A stretch of DNA of 64,000 nt. Source: Actinomadura macrotermitis. Its GTDB lineage: Bacteria; Actinomycetota; Actinomycetes; Streptosporangiales; Streptosporangiaceae. Below the pieces are notes generated by a model, which had not been told where the DNA came from, did no database searches, and saw nothing but the letters and a program-made list of their open reading frames with translations. Where the stretch lies: NCBI RefSeq assembly GCF_009604375.1, contig NZ_WEGH01000001.1, positions 1,860,001-1,924,000 of the forward strand, in the 5' to 3' direction. The position numbers were made by a program, and so were the translations under genes. Positions within the stretch are counted from its first letter, which is position 1, and every line of letters starts with the position of its first letter. Shown piece after piece: positions 17,088-25,057 of this stretch.

Positions 17088-17800
17088 ACCCGCACCTTCC
17101 ACTCCCACTGATGGCGGGCGACCTTGGCGCGCAGCCGGAGCCGGTGGTCGCGGTCGCCGACGTAGGTGCGGGCCAGGGCGTGCGCGCCGGCGCGTTCGGG
17201 GCGGATCGCGCAGGCGTACCCGTACCCGGCGTCGCGGACGGCGGCGATCTCGCGCTCGCCGGCGTGGCCGTAGGGGTAGGCGAAGCCGGTGACGGGCCGC
17301 TGCAGCAGGTTCTGCAGGGTGTCGCGGCTGGTGTTCAGCTCGTCGTCCAGGGCGGCGGCGTCGGTGCCGGGCAGCGACAGGTGCCGGTCGCCGTGGCAGC
17401 CGACCTCCATCCCGGCGGCGGCGACCGCGCGCAGCTGCGCGGTGGTCATCAGCGCCTTGCGGGGGCCGGTGTCCCAGCGGTTGGTCGCGCCGATCTCGCC
17501 CGCGACGACGAACACCGTGCCGGTGAACCCGACGCGCTGCAGCGTCGGCACGACGTGCTCGGCGAAGTCGGCGTAGCCGTCGTCGAAGGTCAGCCCGACC
17601 AGCCCGCGGGCGGCGCCGCGCTCCTGCGCCTCCAGCAGCTCGCCGACGCTCACGCCGCGCCATCCGCGCGCGCGCAGCCAGTCCATCTGGCGCTGGAAAC
17701 GCTGGGGCGTCACCGTCACCAGGTGCGGGTCCTCGGTGTAGTGGTCCACCGAGTGGTACATCAGGATCAGCGGCATGGGTGCCGTGCCGGCGTGGCTCAC
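17084..17800 (-). CDS. Polysaccharide deacetylase (NodB-type)
   Basis: This is a 238-residue protein. GTG 17800 follows GAGGAGAAGG and overlaps the flippase stop as GTGA. NodB motifs are present: LTFDDGYADF (catalytic Asp and metal Asp), GCHGDRHLSLP (H-x3-H metal ligands) and FAYPYGHAG. No signal peptide is evident, so it may act on a lipid-linked intermediate in the cytoplasm or be exported by another route. It removes N- or O-acetyl groups from a polysaccharide, usually GlcNAc residues. Its place inside the operon suggests that the polymer contains a deacetylated amino sugar. Confidence 0.85.
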   Translation of the reverse strand: MSHAGTAPMPLILMYHSVDHYTEDPHLVTVTPQRFQRQMDWLRARGWRGVSVGELLEAQERGAARGLVGLTFDDGYADFAEHVVPTLQRVGFTGTVFVVAGEIGATNRWDTGPRKALMTTAQLRAVAAAGMEVGCHGDRHLSLPGTDAAALDDELNTSRDTLQNLLQRPVTGFAYPYGHAGEREIAAVRDAGYGYACAIRPERAGAHALARTYVGDRDHRLRLRAKVARHQWEWKVRV

Positions 17801-19413
17801 GGGCCTTCTCCTCGGTCTTCTTCCCGGCGGCCGTCTTCTCGGCAGCCGGCCAGCGTGGGGAGGGCGCGGAAGCGGGGGCGGGGGCGCAGGCTCACGAACG
17901 TCACCAGCGCGAACACCGCGGGGACGACGACGGCGCCGGCGAGCAGCGTCACCAGGACGGGGGCCCCCGTGGTGGAAAGCGCTGCGAGGGTGTGCGCGGT
18001 GAGCCAGCCGGCCAGGCAGGCCGCGGCCGCCGCGAGCGCGAGCCTGGCCAGGTCGCGGCCGAGCGGGTCCCAGCGCAGCGGCGCGACGTCCCGGCGCACG
18101 CCGGCGAGCAGCAGCACGGCCGCGATGGTGATGCCGGCGGCGTTGGCGACGGCGAGGGCGGGCGCCCCGGCGGCGCCGACCAGCGCGACGGCGACGACGG
18201 TCGTGGCGGCCAGGCCGGCGCCGACCATCCGGAACGGCACCCACACCGGCCGGCCCCCGGCGAAGTACACCCGCGAGCACACCCCGACCATCGACTGCCC
18301 CCACAGCCCGAGCACGTACAGCCGCAGGATGTGCGCGGTGAGGCCGGCGTCGGCGGCGCTGAACCGGCCGTGCCGGAACAGCAGCGTGATCACCTCGGGC
18401 GCGAACGCGGCCAGGTAGGCGGCCGCGGCGAGCACCACCGTGCTGACCAGCACCGCGTCGCCCTCGATGCGGCGGCGCAGCGCGCGCCGGTCGCCGCCGG
18501 CGATCCGCGCCAGCCGCGGGAACGTCACCGTGACGATGAGCAGCGACAGGACCATCGGGACCTGCCCGACCTTCTGCGCGTAGTTCAGGTGGGAGATCGA
18601 GCCCGGCGCCAGGTGCGAGCCGAGGAAGCGCTCGACGAAGACCTGCGCCTGGCGGGTGACGGTGAACGCCACGATCGGCACGACCGCCATCAGCCCGAGC
18701 GGCATGGCGGCGGCCGCGGCGGTGCTCGGCCCGGTGCTCCGCAGGCGGCGCGCGAACGACGGCGCCTGCACCGCGACCATCAGCACGCTGCCGACGGCGA
18801 CGCCGAGCGCCGCGCTGCTGATCCCGAGCGTCCCGTGCAGCAGCAGGATCGTGCCGACGATGCCGACGTTGTAGGCCAGGTAGATGGCGGCGGGCGGGGT
18901 GAAGCTGCCGTGCGCGCGCAGCGTGGCCGCCATGAACCCGGCGACGCCGAACGACAGCACGGTCAGCGCCGTCAGCCGCACGCACGTCACCGCGCCCGCC
19001 GGGGCGGTGAGGCCGGGCGCCAGCACGTGCACCAGCAGCGGCGCGCCGAGCATGATCAGCGCGACGGCCGCGGCGAGGCCGAGGACCAGGCGCGGCAGCA
19101 GCCGCCGCACGACGGCGCGGGCGGTGCCCTGGTCGCGCAGCGCGCGGGTCATCAGCGGCACCATCAGCAGCGCCATCGCGTCCTCGATGAGCAGCGGCGA
19201 GGCGGTCTCGGGGATGGTCCAGCCGACCAGGAACGCGTCGGTGCCGTTGCCGGCCCCGAACGCGTGCGCCATGATCAGGTCGCGGGCGAAGCCGAGCGCG
19301 GTGCCGGCGCCGATGAACACGAACGACAGCGCGGTGGCGCGGCGCACCGACGGTTGCGCGGCGGCGGCGGGTGCGTCGTGTCCGGGCCGGACTGCGGGGG
19401 GCGCGGTCACCAT
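17797..19413 (-). CDS. MurJ/MviN-like lipid-linked sugar flippase
   Basis: This is a 538-residue integral membrane protein of the MOP superfamily. ATG 19413 or GTG 19410 is the start. AAAGGAG lies just upstream, and GTG would give the GTGA overlap seen elsewhere in this operon. About 13-14 hydrophobic segments are visible. RATALSFVFIGAGTALGFARD at the N-terminus and the RQAQVFVERFLGSHLAPGSI stretch are MurJ-like. In this operon it should act as the Wzx-type flippase that moves the undecaprenyl-linked repeat unit across the membrane. A role as the cell's lipid II flippase is less likely given its setting. Confidence 0.85.
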   Translation of the reverse strand: MVTAPPAVRPGHDAPAAAAQPSVRRATALSFVFIGAGTALGFARDLIMAHAFGAGNGTDAFLVGWTIPETASPLLIEDAMALLMVPLMTRALRDQGTARAVVRRLLPRLVLGLAAAVALIMLGAPLLVHVLAPGLTAPAGAVTCVRLTALTVLSFGVAGFMAATLRAHGSFTPPAAIYLAYNVGIVGTILLLHGTLGISSAALGVAVGSVLMVAVQAPSFARRLRSTGPSTAAAAAMPLGLMAVVPIVAFTVTRQAQVFVERFLGSHLAPGSISHLNYAQKVGQVPMVLSLLIVTVTFPRLARIAGGDRRALRRRIEGDAVLVSTVVLAAAAYLAAFAPEVITLLFRHGRFSAADAGLTAHILRLYVLGLWGQSMVGVCSRVYFAGGRPVWVPFRMVGAGLAATTVVAVALVGAAGAPALAVANAAGITIAAVLLLAGVRRDVAPLRWDPLGRDLARLALAAAAACLAGWLTAHTLAALSTTGAPVLVTLLAGAVVVPAVFALVTFVSLRPRPRFRALPTLAGCREDGRREEDRGEGP

Positions 19414-20783
19414 TCGCTCCTTTCAAGGGTGGGTGGCAGCGCGCGCGCTGCGATCAGGCCGAACAGCACCGCGATGAGGACGCTCGTCGGCCCGCCCATG
19501 TCGGCGTAACAGAAGTTGACGGTGAGCCAGCACAGCGTTCCGGCGCACGCCTGCCACACCGGGTCGGCGGGGTCGCGGCGGCGCCACAGCCCGCGGCCGA
19601 GCGCGGCGAGCAGCGCGGCGAACGCGGCGAGCCCGAGCAGGCCCTGCTCCGACAGCCACAGCAGGTACTGGTTGTGCGGGGACAGCAGCGGCTCGCGGGA
19701 GTAGCCGTGCGCGGCGTCGGCGGTCTCGCTGCCCGACGACAGCTCCAGCGGCGCGTGGCTGTCGCGGAAGCCGGCGAAGTTGCGGACGCCGATCCCGGTG
19801 ACGGGGTGGTCGCGCCAGATGCCCTCGGCGGTGCTCCACAGGCTGTAGCGGTCGACGACGGACTGGTCGGGGTCGCCGACCACCCCGGTGATCGACTGCA
19901 GCCGGTCGGCGATGGTCTGCGAGCCGAGGCCGAGGCCGCCGACGAGCACCACCGCGAGAGCGGCGACACCGGCGGCGGCCAGCAGCGCGCGGCGCCAGTT
20001 GGCCAGCGTCAGCATGACGGCGGCGGCGACGGTCAGCGAGATCCAGCTGCCCCGGCTGAGCGCCAGCACGAGCGCGGCGGCCTGCACCGCGAGCGCCGCC
20101 GCCGGCAGCGCGCGCATCCGGCCGCGCGCCGCGAGGAACCAGGTGAGGGTGATCAGGAGGCCGAAGCTGACGACGGTGGCCAGCGCCATGACGTCGGCCG
20201 CGCCGAACGTGCCGACGGCCCGCACGTTCTCGCCCTGGTAGGACGCGCCGTTGCGGGTGAGCGCCTGCCACACCCCGTACCCCGACTCCAGCAGGGAGAC
20301 CGCGACGACGGCGCCGCACACCACCCGCGCGTCGCGGCGGTCGCGCACGCAGCAGGCGACCGCGAGCGGCACCACCACGAAGACCTGCACCACCCGCACG
20401 AAGCCCGGCAGGCTCGCGGCGACGTCCTGCGAGGTCACGGTGGTGACGCCGAGGGCGAGCACCAGCGGGCCGAAGGCGCGCAGCGGGGCGATCTCGCAGC
20501 GGCGGCGGGTGACCGCGCACGACAGTGCGACGGTCAGCACCGCCACGGCGCTCATGACGTCGCCCGCGGTGATGTTCACCCGGTCCGCGCCGGGCGGCCC
20601 GGCGGGCGCGCACACCGCGAGCAGGGCCGGGACGACGGCCCAGACGGGCCGCCGCATCAGGTACGCGAAGGCGACCGCGGCGGGCGGCCGGGCGCGGTCG
20701 CTCCGGGCGGGGGGCGGGCCCGGCGGCGGGCCGGCGGGGGCGGGGACGCGGGGGGCGCCGTCGAGCAGGGCGGTGCGGGTCAC
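19407..20783 (-). CDS. O-antigen ligase-like polymerase (Wzy/WaaL family)
   Basis: This is a 458-residue multi-pass membrane protein. GTG 20783 overlaps the sugar-transferase stop as GTGA, and its own stop overlaps the flippase start. It has about ten hydrophobic segments and a periplasmic loop with GIGVRNFAGFRD and HNQYLLWLSEQGLLGLAAF. The H-N-x-x-L and E-x-G-L features are typical of the Wzy_C/WaaL family (O-antigen ligase domain). It polymerises lipid-linked repeat units or transfers the glycan to an acceptor. It completes a Wzx/Wzy-dependent set with the flippase and Wzz-like genes. Confidence 0.85.
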   Translation of the reverse strand: MTRTALLDGAPRVPAPAGPPPGPPPARSDRARPPAAVAFAYLMRRPVWAVVPALLAVCAPAGPPGADRVNITAGDVMSAVAVLTVALSCAVTRRRCEIAPLRAFGPLVLALGVTTVTSQDVAASLPGFVRVVQVFVVVPLAVACCVRDRRDARVVCGAVVAVSLLESGYGVWQALTRNGASYQGENVRAVGTFGAADVMALATVVSFGLLITLTWFLAARGRMRALPAAALAVQAAALVLALSRGSWISLTVAAAVMLTLANWRRALLAAAGVAALAVVLVGGLGLGSQTIADRLQSITGVVGDPDQSVVDRYSLWSTAEGIWRDHPVTGIGVRNFAGFRDSHAPLELSSGSETADAAHGYSREPLLSPHNQYLLWLSEQGLLGLAAFAALLAALGRGLWRRRDPADPVWQACAGTLCWLTVNFCYADMGGPTSVLIAVLFGLIAARALPPTLERSEW

Positions 20784-22291
20784 AGTTTGTCCCGCACGAA
20801 GACCGCTCGCAGGGTCAGCAGGAGGATCGTCATGTCGGTCCTGAAGGACCAGGTGTCGATGTAGTGGTTGTCGAACCTGGTCCGCATCTCGATGGAGGTG
20901 TCGCCGCGCAGGCCGTGCACCTGCGACCAGCCGGTGATGCCGACCGGGACGCGGTGGCGCAGCGGGTAGTCGGGGTGGTCCTCGGTGAAGCGGCGCACGA
21001 AGTGGGGGCGTTCGGGGCGCGGGCCGACCAGGCTCATGTCGCCGCGGACGACGTTCCACAGCTGCGGCAGCTCGTCCAGCGACATCCGGCGCAGGAAGCG
21101 GCCGACCGGGCCCATCCGCTCGTCGCCGTCGACCGACCAGCGCAGGTCGGCCTCGTGCTCGTCGGCGGGCTTGAGGGTGCGGAACTTCAGCAGCACGAAC
21201 TCGCGGCCGCCCTCGCCGACGCGCCGCTGCCGGAACAGCACGCCCGGGCCGCCCTCCAGCCGCACCGCCGCCGCGCACAGCGCGAGCACCGGCCACAGCG
21301 CGGCGAGCAGCGCCAGCGCGGCGCCGAGGTCGAAGGCGCGCTTGGCGAGCCGGGCCAGGCCGGCGTGGCGGGCGCCGTCCAGGCTGAGGCAGGGCAGGCC
21401 CGCCAGGTAGCGCACGGACGCCGCCGGGTCGGCGGCGTGGTGGCCGGCCGGGGGGACGACCAGCGTCTCGCGGGCCAGCCCCCGGGAGATGCGGGTGAGC
21501 GCGCCGACCATCGGGGCGTCGACGTCGTCGGCGACGATGAAGACGGTGTCGACCTGGTGGGCCTGGGCGACGCGGCGCAGGTCCAGCACGTCGCCGAGGA
21601 CCGGCACGCCGGGCTCGCCCGTGCCGTGGCCCGTGGTGTGGCCCGGGCCGCCGGCGGGGGCGGTGGCGAGCCGGCCGAGCGGCTGGAAGCCCAGCTCCCG
21701 GTGGTGGCGCAGCACCCGCAGCAGGTGGTCGCTGGTCGCGCCGTCCCCGACGACGAGGGCGACGTGCCGGGCCGGGCGGTGCCGGCGGTAGGCGCGCGCC
21801 GCGGTGTGCAGGGCGAGCCGGCCGCCGACCGCCAGGCCGCAGGCCAGCGCGGTGCTGCGCGGCCAGACCGCGGCGAGCGCGGCCAGGCCGGCCGCGTCGG
21901 GGTCGGCGGCCTGCAGCCGGGCGATCACCACGCTCACCGAGGCCAGCAGGGTGACCAGGCCGCACCGCGCGACCAGCCCGAACAGGCCCGCGGTGACCGG
22001 CCAGGACGGGCGGGGCCGGTAGGCGCCCGCGATCGTGCCGAGCCCGGCCAGGCTGAGCCCGGCCGCGCCGGCGAGCAGGACGGGGTGGCCGATGCCGGCC
22101 CGGACGGTGGCGTCCAGCACCGCGGCGGCGGTGCCGGACGCGTCCAGCACCGCCAGGGCCAGCGGGCGCAGGACGGCGCGCACGGGGAGGGCGATGCGCG
22201 GCGCGGCGCCCGCCGGGCGCCCCGCCCGGGCCAGGCGGACGAGATCGGGTTCTTTCAGTGCTCGGTCGGCACCCAGGTCCTGAGCGCTCAC
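20780..22291 (-). CDS. Undecaprenyl-phosphate sugar phosphotransferase (WcaJ-like)
   Basis: This is a 503-residue protein starting at GTG 22291 behind GGAGGG. The N-terminal half has several transmembrane segments and a CoA-binding-like cytoplasmic domain (VALVVGDGATSDHLLRVLRH). The C-terminal half is the catalytic bacterial sugar transferase domain: KRAFDLGAALALL, LKFRTLKP, LDELPQLWNVVRGDMSLVGP and YPLRHRVPVGITGWSQVHG. Enzymes of this type move a sugar-1-phosphate from UDP-sugar to undecaprenyl phosphate and start repeat-unit synthesis. It is the first gene of the seven-gene minus-strand operon (22291 to 14025). Confidence 0.9.
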   Translation of the reverse strand: MSAQDLGADRALKEPDLVRLARAGRPAGAAPRIALPVRAVLRPLALAVLDASGTAAAVLDATVRAGIGHPVLLAGAAGLSLAGLGTIAGAYRPRPSWPVTAGLFGLVARCGLVTLLASVSVVIARLQAADPDAAGLAALAAVWPRSTALACGLAVGGRLALHTAARAYRRHRPARHVALVVGDGATSDHLLRVLRHHRELGFQPLGRLATAPAGGPGHTTGHGTGEPGVPVLGDVLDLRRVAQAHQVDTVFIVADDVDAPMVGALTRISRGLARETLVVPPAGHHAADPAASVRYLAGLPCLSLDGARHAGLARLAKRAFDLGAALALLAALWPVLALCAAAVRLEGGPGVLFRQRRVGEGGREFVLLKFRTLKPADEHEADLRWSVDGDERMGPVGRFLRRMSLDELPQLWNVVRGDMSLVGPRPERPHFVRRFTEDHPDYPLRHRVPVGITGWSQVHGLRGDTSIEMRTRFDNHYIDTWSFRTDMTILLLTLRAVFVRDKL

Positions 22292-22816
22292 TGCGCTTCC
22301 CTCCGCTGAAAGACTTCATCTCCGATGGCCGCCGTGCCGCACCTGGCTCCGGGCGCGCCTGGTCTCCGGCGCTCCACGCATTGGACCGAATGTCGCGAAA
22401 TCGAGTATTGGCCGAAGCCGGATCGCGTGAACGGCTCACCAGCATGCCAGGACGCCCGCGCGAGGACGTGCCGTTTTAACAGAAGCCGGTGAGATCTTGG
22501 ATTGATCACCCGGCCGCGAATGGCCACCATTACCGAATAACCGGCGCCAATGCCCACAGCACCGACCGTGCACGGAATGTCCGGACTGCAGGAGCCTTTC
22601 CCCAAGGCGGCCGCCCGGTCGGTTCAAAGGAACGCCAAGGAGCCCCGCCGCTTTCCGCGTCTCGCTAGGGTTCCCTGCGTTCACCCCTGCGGTGACGCGC
22701 ACCGCGGTTTGGAGCGGTGTGGTGCGACAAGGCGGCCGGTCAGGCTTCTGAGGGGTTCCCGGGCCGGCCGCCGATCATCTTCGACGGCCCTGCCGATCAA
22801 GCACAGAAAGCGAGTG
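22292..22816. other. Divergent control region of polysaccharide operon and sortase
   Basis: This 525-base region lies between the operon start (22291, minus) and the sortase gene (22817, plus). The stretch 22440-22560 is relatively AT-rich and probably holds promoters. The leader from about 22670 to 22760 contains nested inverted repeats (GCGTTCACC..GGTGACGC and CGCACC..GGTGCG), which suggests a structured 5' leader for the sortase mRNA. I compared it with the c-di-AMP riboswitch pattern and found no match. Confidence 0.4.
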
Positions 22817-23410
22817 ATGGAGGAAATGGCACCGTTCACTCGCCGGGCGGGCGCGGCGCTCGTCGCGGCGCTGGCCTTCACCGTGGCCCCCGCTCCCACC
22901 GCCGGCGCCGACATCGTCAGCGACACCACCGGCGACCTGGCCACCGCCTTCGCGCCCGCCCCGGCGCCCGCCGCCGTCCCGGCCAAGCCGGCGCCGCTGC
23001 CGGCCAGGATGGGCACGCTGACCCTGAAGCGGTTCCACCAGCGGGAGCCGATCCGGGAGGGCATCGCGCCGCAGAACCTCGGCTCGGGCGCCGGGCACTA
23101 CCCCGGCACGGCCGTTCCCGGCGAGCCCGGGAACGCCGTCCTGCTCGGGCACCGCACCACCGACCAGGCCCCGTTCCGCAACGTGCCCGCGCTGCGCCCC
23201 GGCGACGTCGTCACCGTCCAGATCGGCAAGGCCCGCTACGACTACCGGGTCGTCCAGAAAAGGATCACGGATCCGCGGAACCGGACCGTGCTGTCCCCCA
23301 CCCCCTTCCGTTCCGATGAAAGGCGCACCGGGAACTACCTGACACTGATCACCTGTCACCCCAAGGGATCGGACCGTCAGCGGGTCGTCGTGGTGGCGAA
23401 AATGCAGTGA
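22817..23410 (+). CDS. Sortase (class E-like)
   Basis: This is a 197-residue protein. The start is uncertain among GTG 22814, ATG 22817 and ATG 22826; 22817 is used. The signal peptide or anchor covers about 1-33. The catalytic residues of sortases are present: H112 in LLGHRTT, C180 in LITCHPKG and R189 in DRQRVVVVAK. The short size and TLITC motif fit the class E/F sortases of actinobacteria, which attach surface proteins to peptidoglycan. The LPRTG protein encoded at 3506-4804 is an obvious candidate substrate. Its stop overlaps the GH16-like gene as GTGA, so the two are coupled. Confidence 0.85.
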   Translation: MEEMAPFTRRAGAALVAALAFTVAPAPTAGADIVSDTTGDLATAFAPAPAPAAVPAKPAPLPARMGTLTLKRFHQREPIREGIAPQNLGSGAGHYPGTAVPGEPGNAVLLGHRTTDQAPFRNVPALRPGDVVTVQIGKARYDYRVVQKRITDPRNRTVLSPTPFRSDERRTGNYLTLITCHPKGSDRQRVVVVAKMQ

Positions 23411-24267
23411 CAGAAAAAGCGGTGCAGAAACTCACCTACGCCATGATGGCGACGGTTCTCGCGGTCACGGCGGCGTCCTGCAGCGACGACCGGGAGGCCC
23501 CGGGCCGGCCCCGGATCACCGTCCAGCCGAAGATCGTGGAGAAGGTCCCCCTTCCCGCCATCGTGCGGCACCGGAAAGCCGTTTTCGCGGAGGAGTTCGA
23601 CCGTTTGGACCTAGGGCGCGGCCGCCCCTGGGGATGGCAGTCGGGCGCCTACTCGCACTGCCGGACGAACCGGGAGAATTTCAAGCTCGACCTGCTGAAG
23701 CGGCGCGCGATGCGGGCCCGGTCGGGCGCGCTGACGATCACCGCGACGCCCACGCCGGCACCGGACCGGTGGCGCACCGGCCTGATCGCCACGGGCGAGT
23801 CCTGCGGGACCGGCGGGAGCGACTTCCTGGTGCGCACCGGCGACGTGCTGCTGGCCCACGTCCGGCTGCCGACCGCCCGCACCGGCGCCTGGCCGGGCAT
23901 CTGGACCTGGCGGGACGGCCGCAACGAGATCGACCTGTTCGAGTGGCACGCCGACGCCCCCGGCACCCTGGAGCTGGTCAACCACGTCACCGACAGCGCC
24001 CGCTACTGGTCGTCCCCGATCGTGCGGCGCGGCGCCTGGCTCTATGTGGCCGCGCACTTCGGCGCCAGGCACATGCACTGGTACGTCGGCGAGAGCCTGA
24101 ACGCCATGCGGCGCGCGCACTCCGACGACAAGGGCGCCGGCAAGGACTTCCGGGCGCACCTGGTGGCGAACCTGTCGGTCGACGACGGCCGCCTGCACGC
24201 GCGCCCCGACCGCGCGGAGCCGTTCTCCTTCACGATCGACTTCATCAGGGTCTACCGCCGCCCCTGA
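23407..24267 (+). CDS. GH16-like lipoprotein glycosidase
   Basis: This is a 286-residue protein starting at GTG 23407, overlapping the sortase stop. A lipobox (VTAASC, Cys at about 25) marks it as a probable lipoprotein. The catalytic signature EIDLFE (E174, D176, E179) is the ExDxxE motif of GH16 beta-jellyroll enzymes. GIWTWRDG before it and a C-terminal IDFIRVYRR strand also fit. GH16 members cut or transglycosylate beta-1,3/1,4-glucans, galactans and related polymers. Context suggests processing of the exopolysaccharide made by the divergent operon. Confidence 0.85.
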   Translation: MTEKAVQKLTYAMMATVLAVTAASCSDDREAPGRPRITVQPKIVEKVPLPAIVRHRKAVFAEEFDRLDLGRGRPWGWQSGAYSHCRTNRENFKLDLLKRRAMRARSGALTITATPTPAPDRWRTGLIATGESCGTGGSDFLVRTGDVLLAHVRLPTARTGAWPGIWTWRDGRNEIDLFEWHADAPGTLELVNHVTDSARYWSSPIVRRGAWLYVAAHFGARHMHWYVGESLNAMRRAHSDDKGAGKDFRAHLVANLSVDDGRLHARPDRAEPFSFTIDFIRVYRRP

Positions 24268-24291
24268 GGGGCCCGGCGGCGCGGGAACGGC

Positions 24292-24957
24292 TCAGCCGTC
24301 GAAGACGCCGGCGTCCCAGAGGCGGCGGACGTGGGCGATCAGCGGCGGCCCGGCGGCCCGCAGCGCCTCGGCGTCGTTGGCGGCCACCAGCGGCGTCACC
24401 ATGGCGCTCATCGCCGAGACGACGATCTGGCAGGTGTAGCGGCCCGCCTCGCCGGTGACGCCGAGCACCTCCGCGAGCGTGCCGGCCAGCGACCCCTGCA
24501 GCGCGCTGCGCCGTTTGACCGCCTCGGGCCCGGCGGCGTACACCTCCACCAGGAACAGCCGCGCGTAGGGCAGCTCGGTGGACAGCGCGTCGAGGTAGGA
24601 GGTGACCGCCTGCTCGAACCGCTCCATCGGGCCCGCGCCGCTCTCGGTCCCGCCGCCGCCGGCGGCGGCGGCGCCGAGGGACTGCATCACCCGGTCGAGC
24701 AGCAGCCTGCCGGCGCCGTCGAAGGCGGCCATGAAGCAGTCGATCTTGGAGTCGAACAGCTGGTAGAACGTCTGCCGCGACACCGCCGCGCGGCGCAGGA
24801 CGTCCTGCACGGAGGTGGCCACGTAGCCCTTCTCGGCCATCGCCTCGGCCATCGCCATGCACAGCCGCTCGCGCTGGATGCGGTCCACTTCCTCGCGGGC
24901 CAGTGCGTGCCGCCCCCGAGGCAGCCGTCGCGTAGCAGGCGTAGCAGACTGTGGCAT
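24292..24957 (-). CDS. TetR-family transcriptional regulator
   Basis: This is a 221-residue protein with start ATG 24957; ATG 24975 in the same frame is possible. The N-terminal helix-turn-helix (about 20-66) reads MAEAMAEKGYVATSVQDVLR, AAVSRQTFYQLFDSKIDCF, the standard TetR pattern. The C-terminal ligand domain is not assignable. It is divergent from the Ser/Thr kinase gene at 25058 with about 100 bases between, so it may control that gene and itself. Confidence 0.85.
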   Translation of the reverse strand: MPQSATPATRRLPRGRHALAREEVDRIQRERLCMAMAEAMAEKGYVATSVQDVLRRAAVSRQTFYQLFDSKIDCFMAAFDGAGRLLLDRVMQSLGAAAAGGGGTESGAGPMERFEQAVTSYLDALSTELPYARLFLVEVYAAGPEAVKRRSALQGSLAGTLAEVLGVTGEAGRYTCQIVVSAMSAMVTPLVAANDAEALRAAGPPLIAHVRRLWDAGVFDG

Positions 24958-25057
24958 CCGCCCACGATAGAGCATCGCCGGACCAGCGCAGAGTCCACGG
25001 CGCGCGAAGATCGCCCGCCCAGTATCGTTCGGACGTCCACCGACGAGGAGGCAGGCG

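Noticed and set aside
22560..22816. c-di-AMP riboswitch upstream of the sortase
   Set aside because: Nested inverted repeats are present, but the conserved core sequence of that riboswitch was not found.
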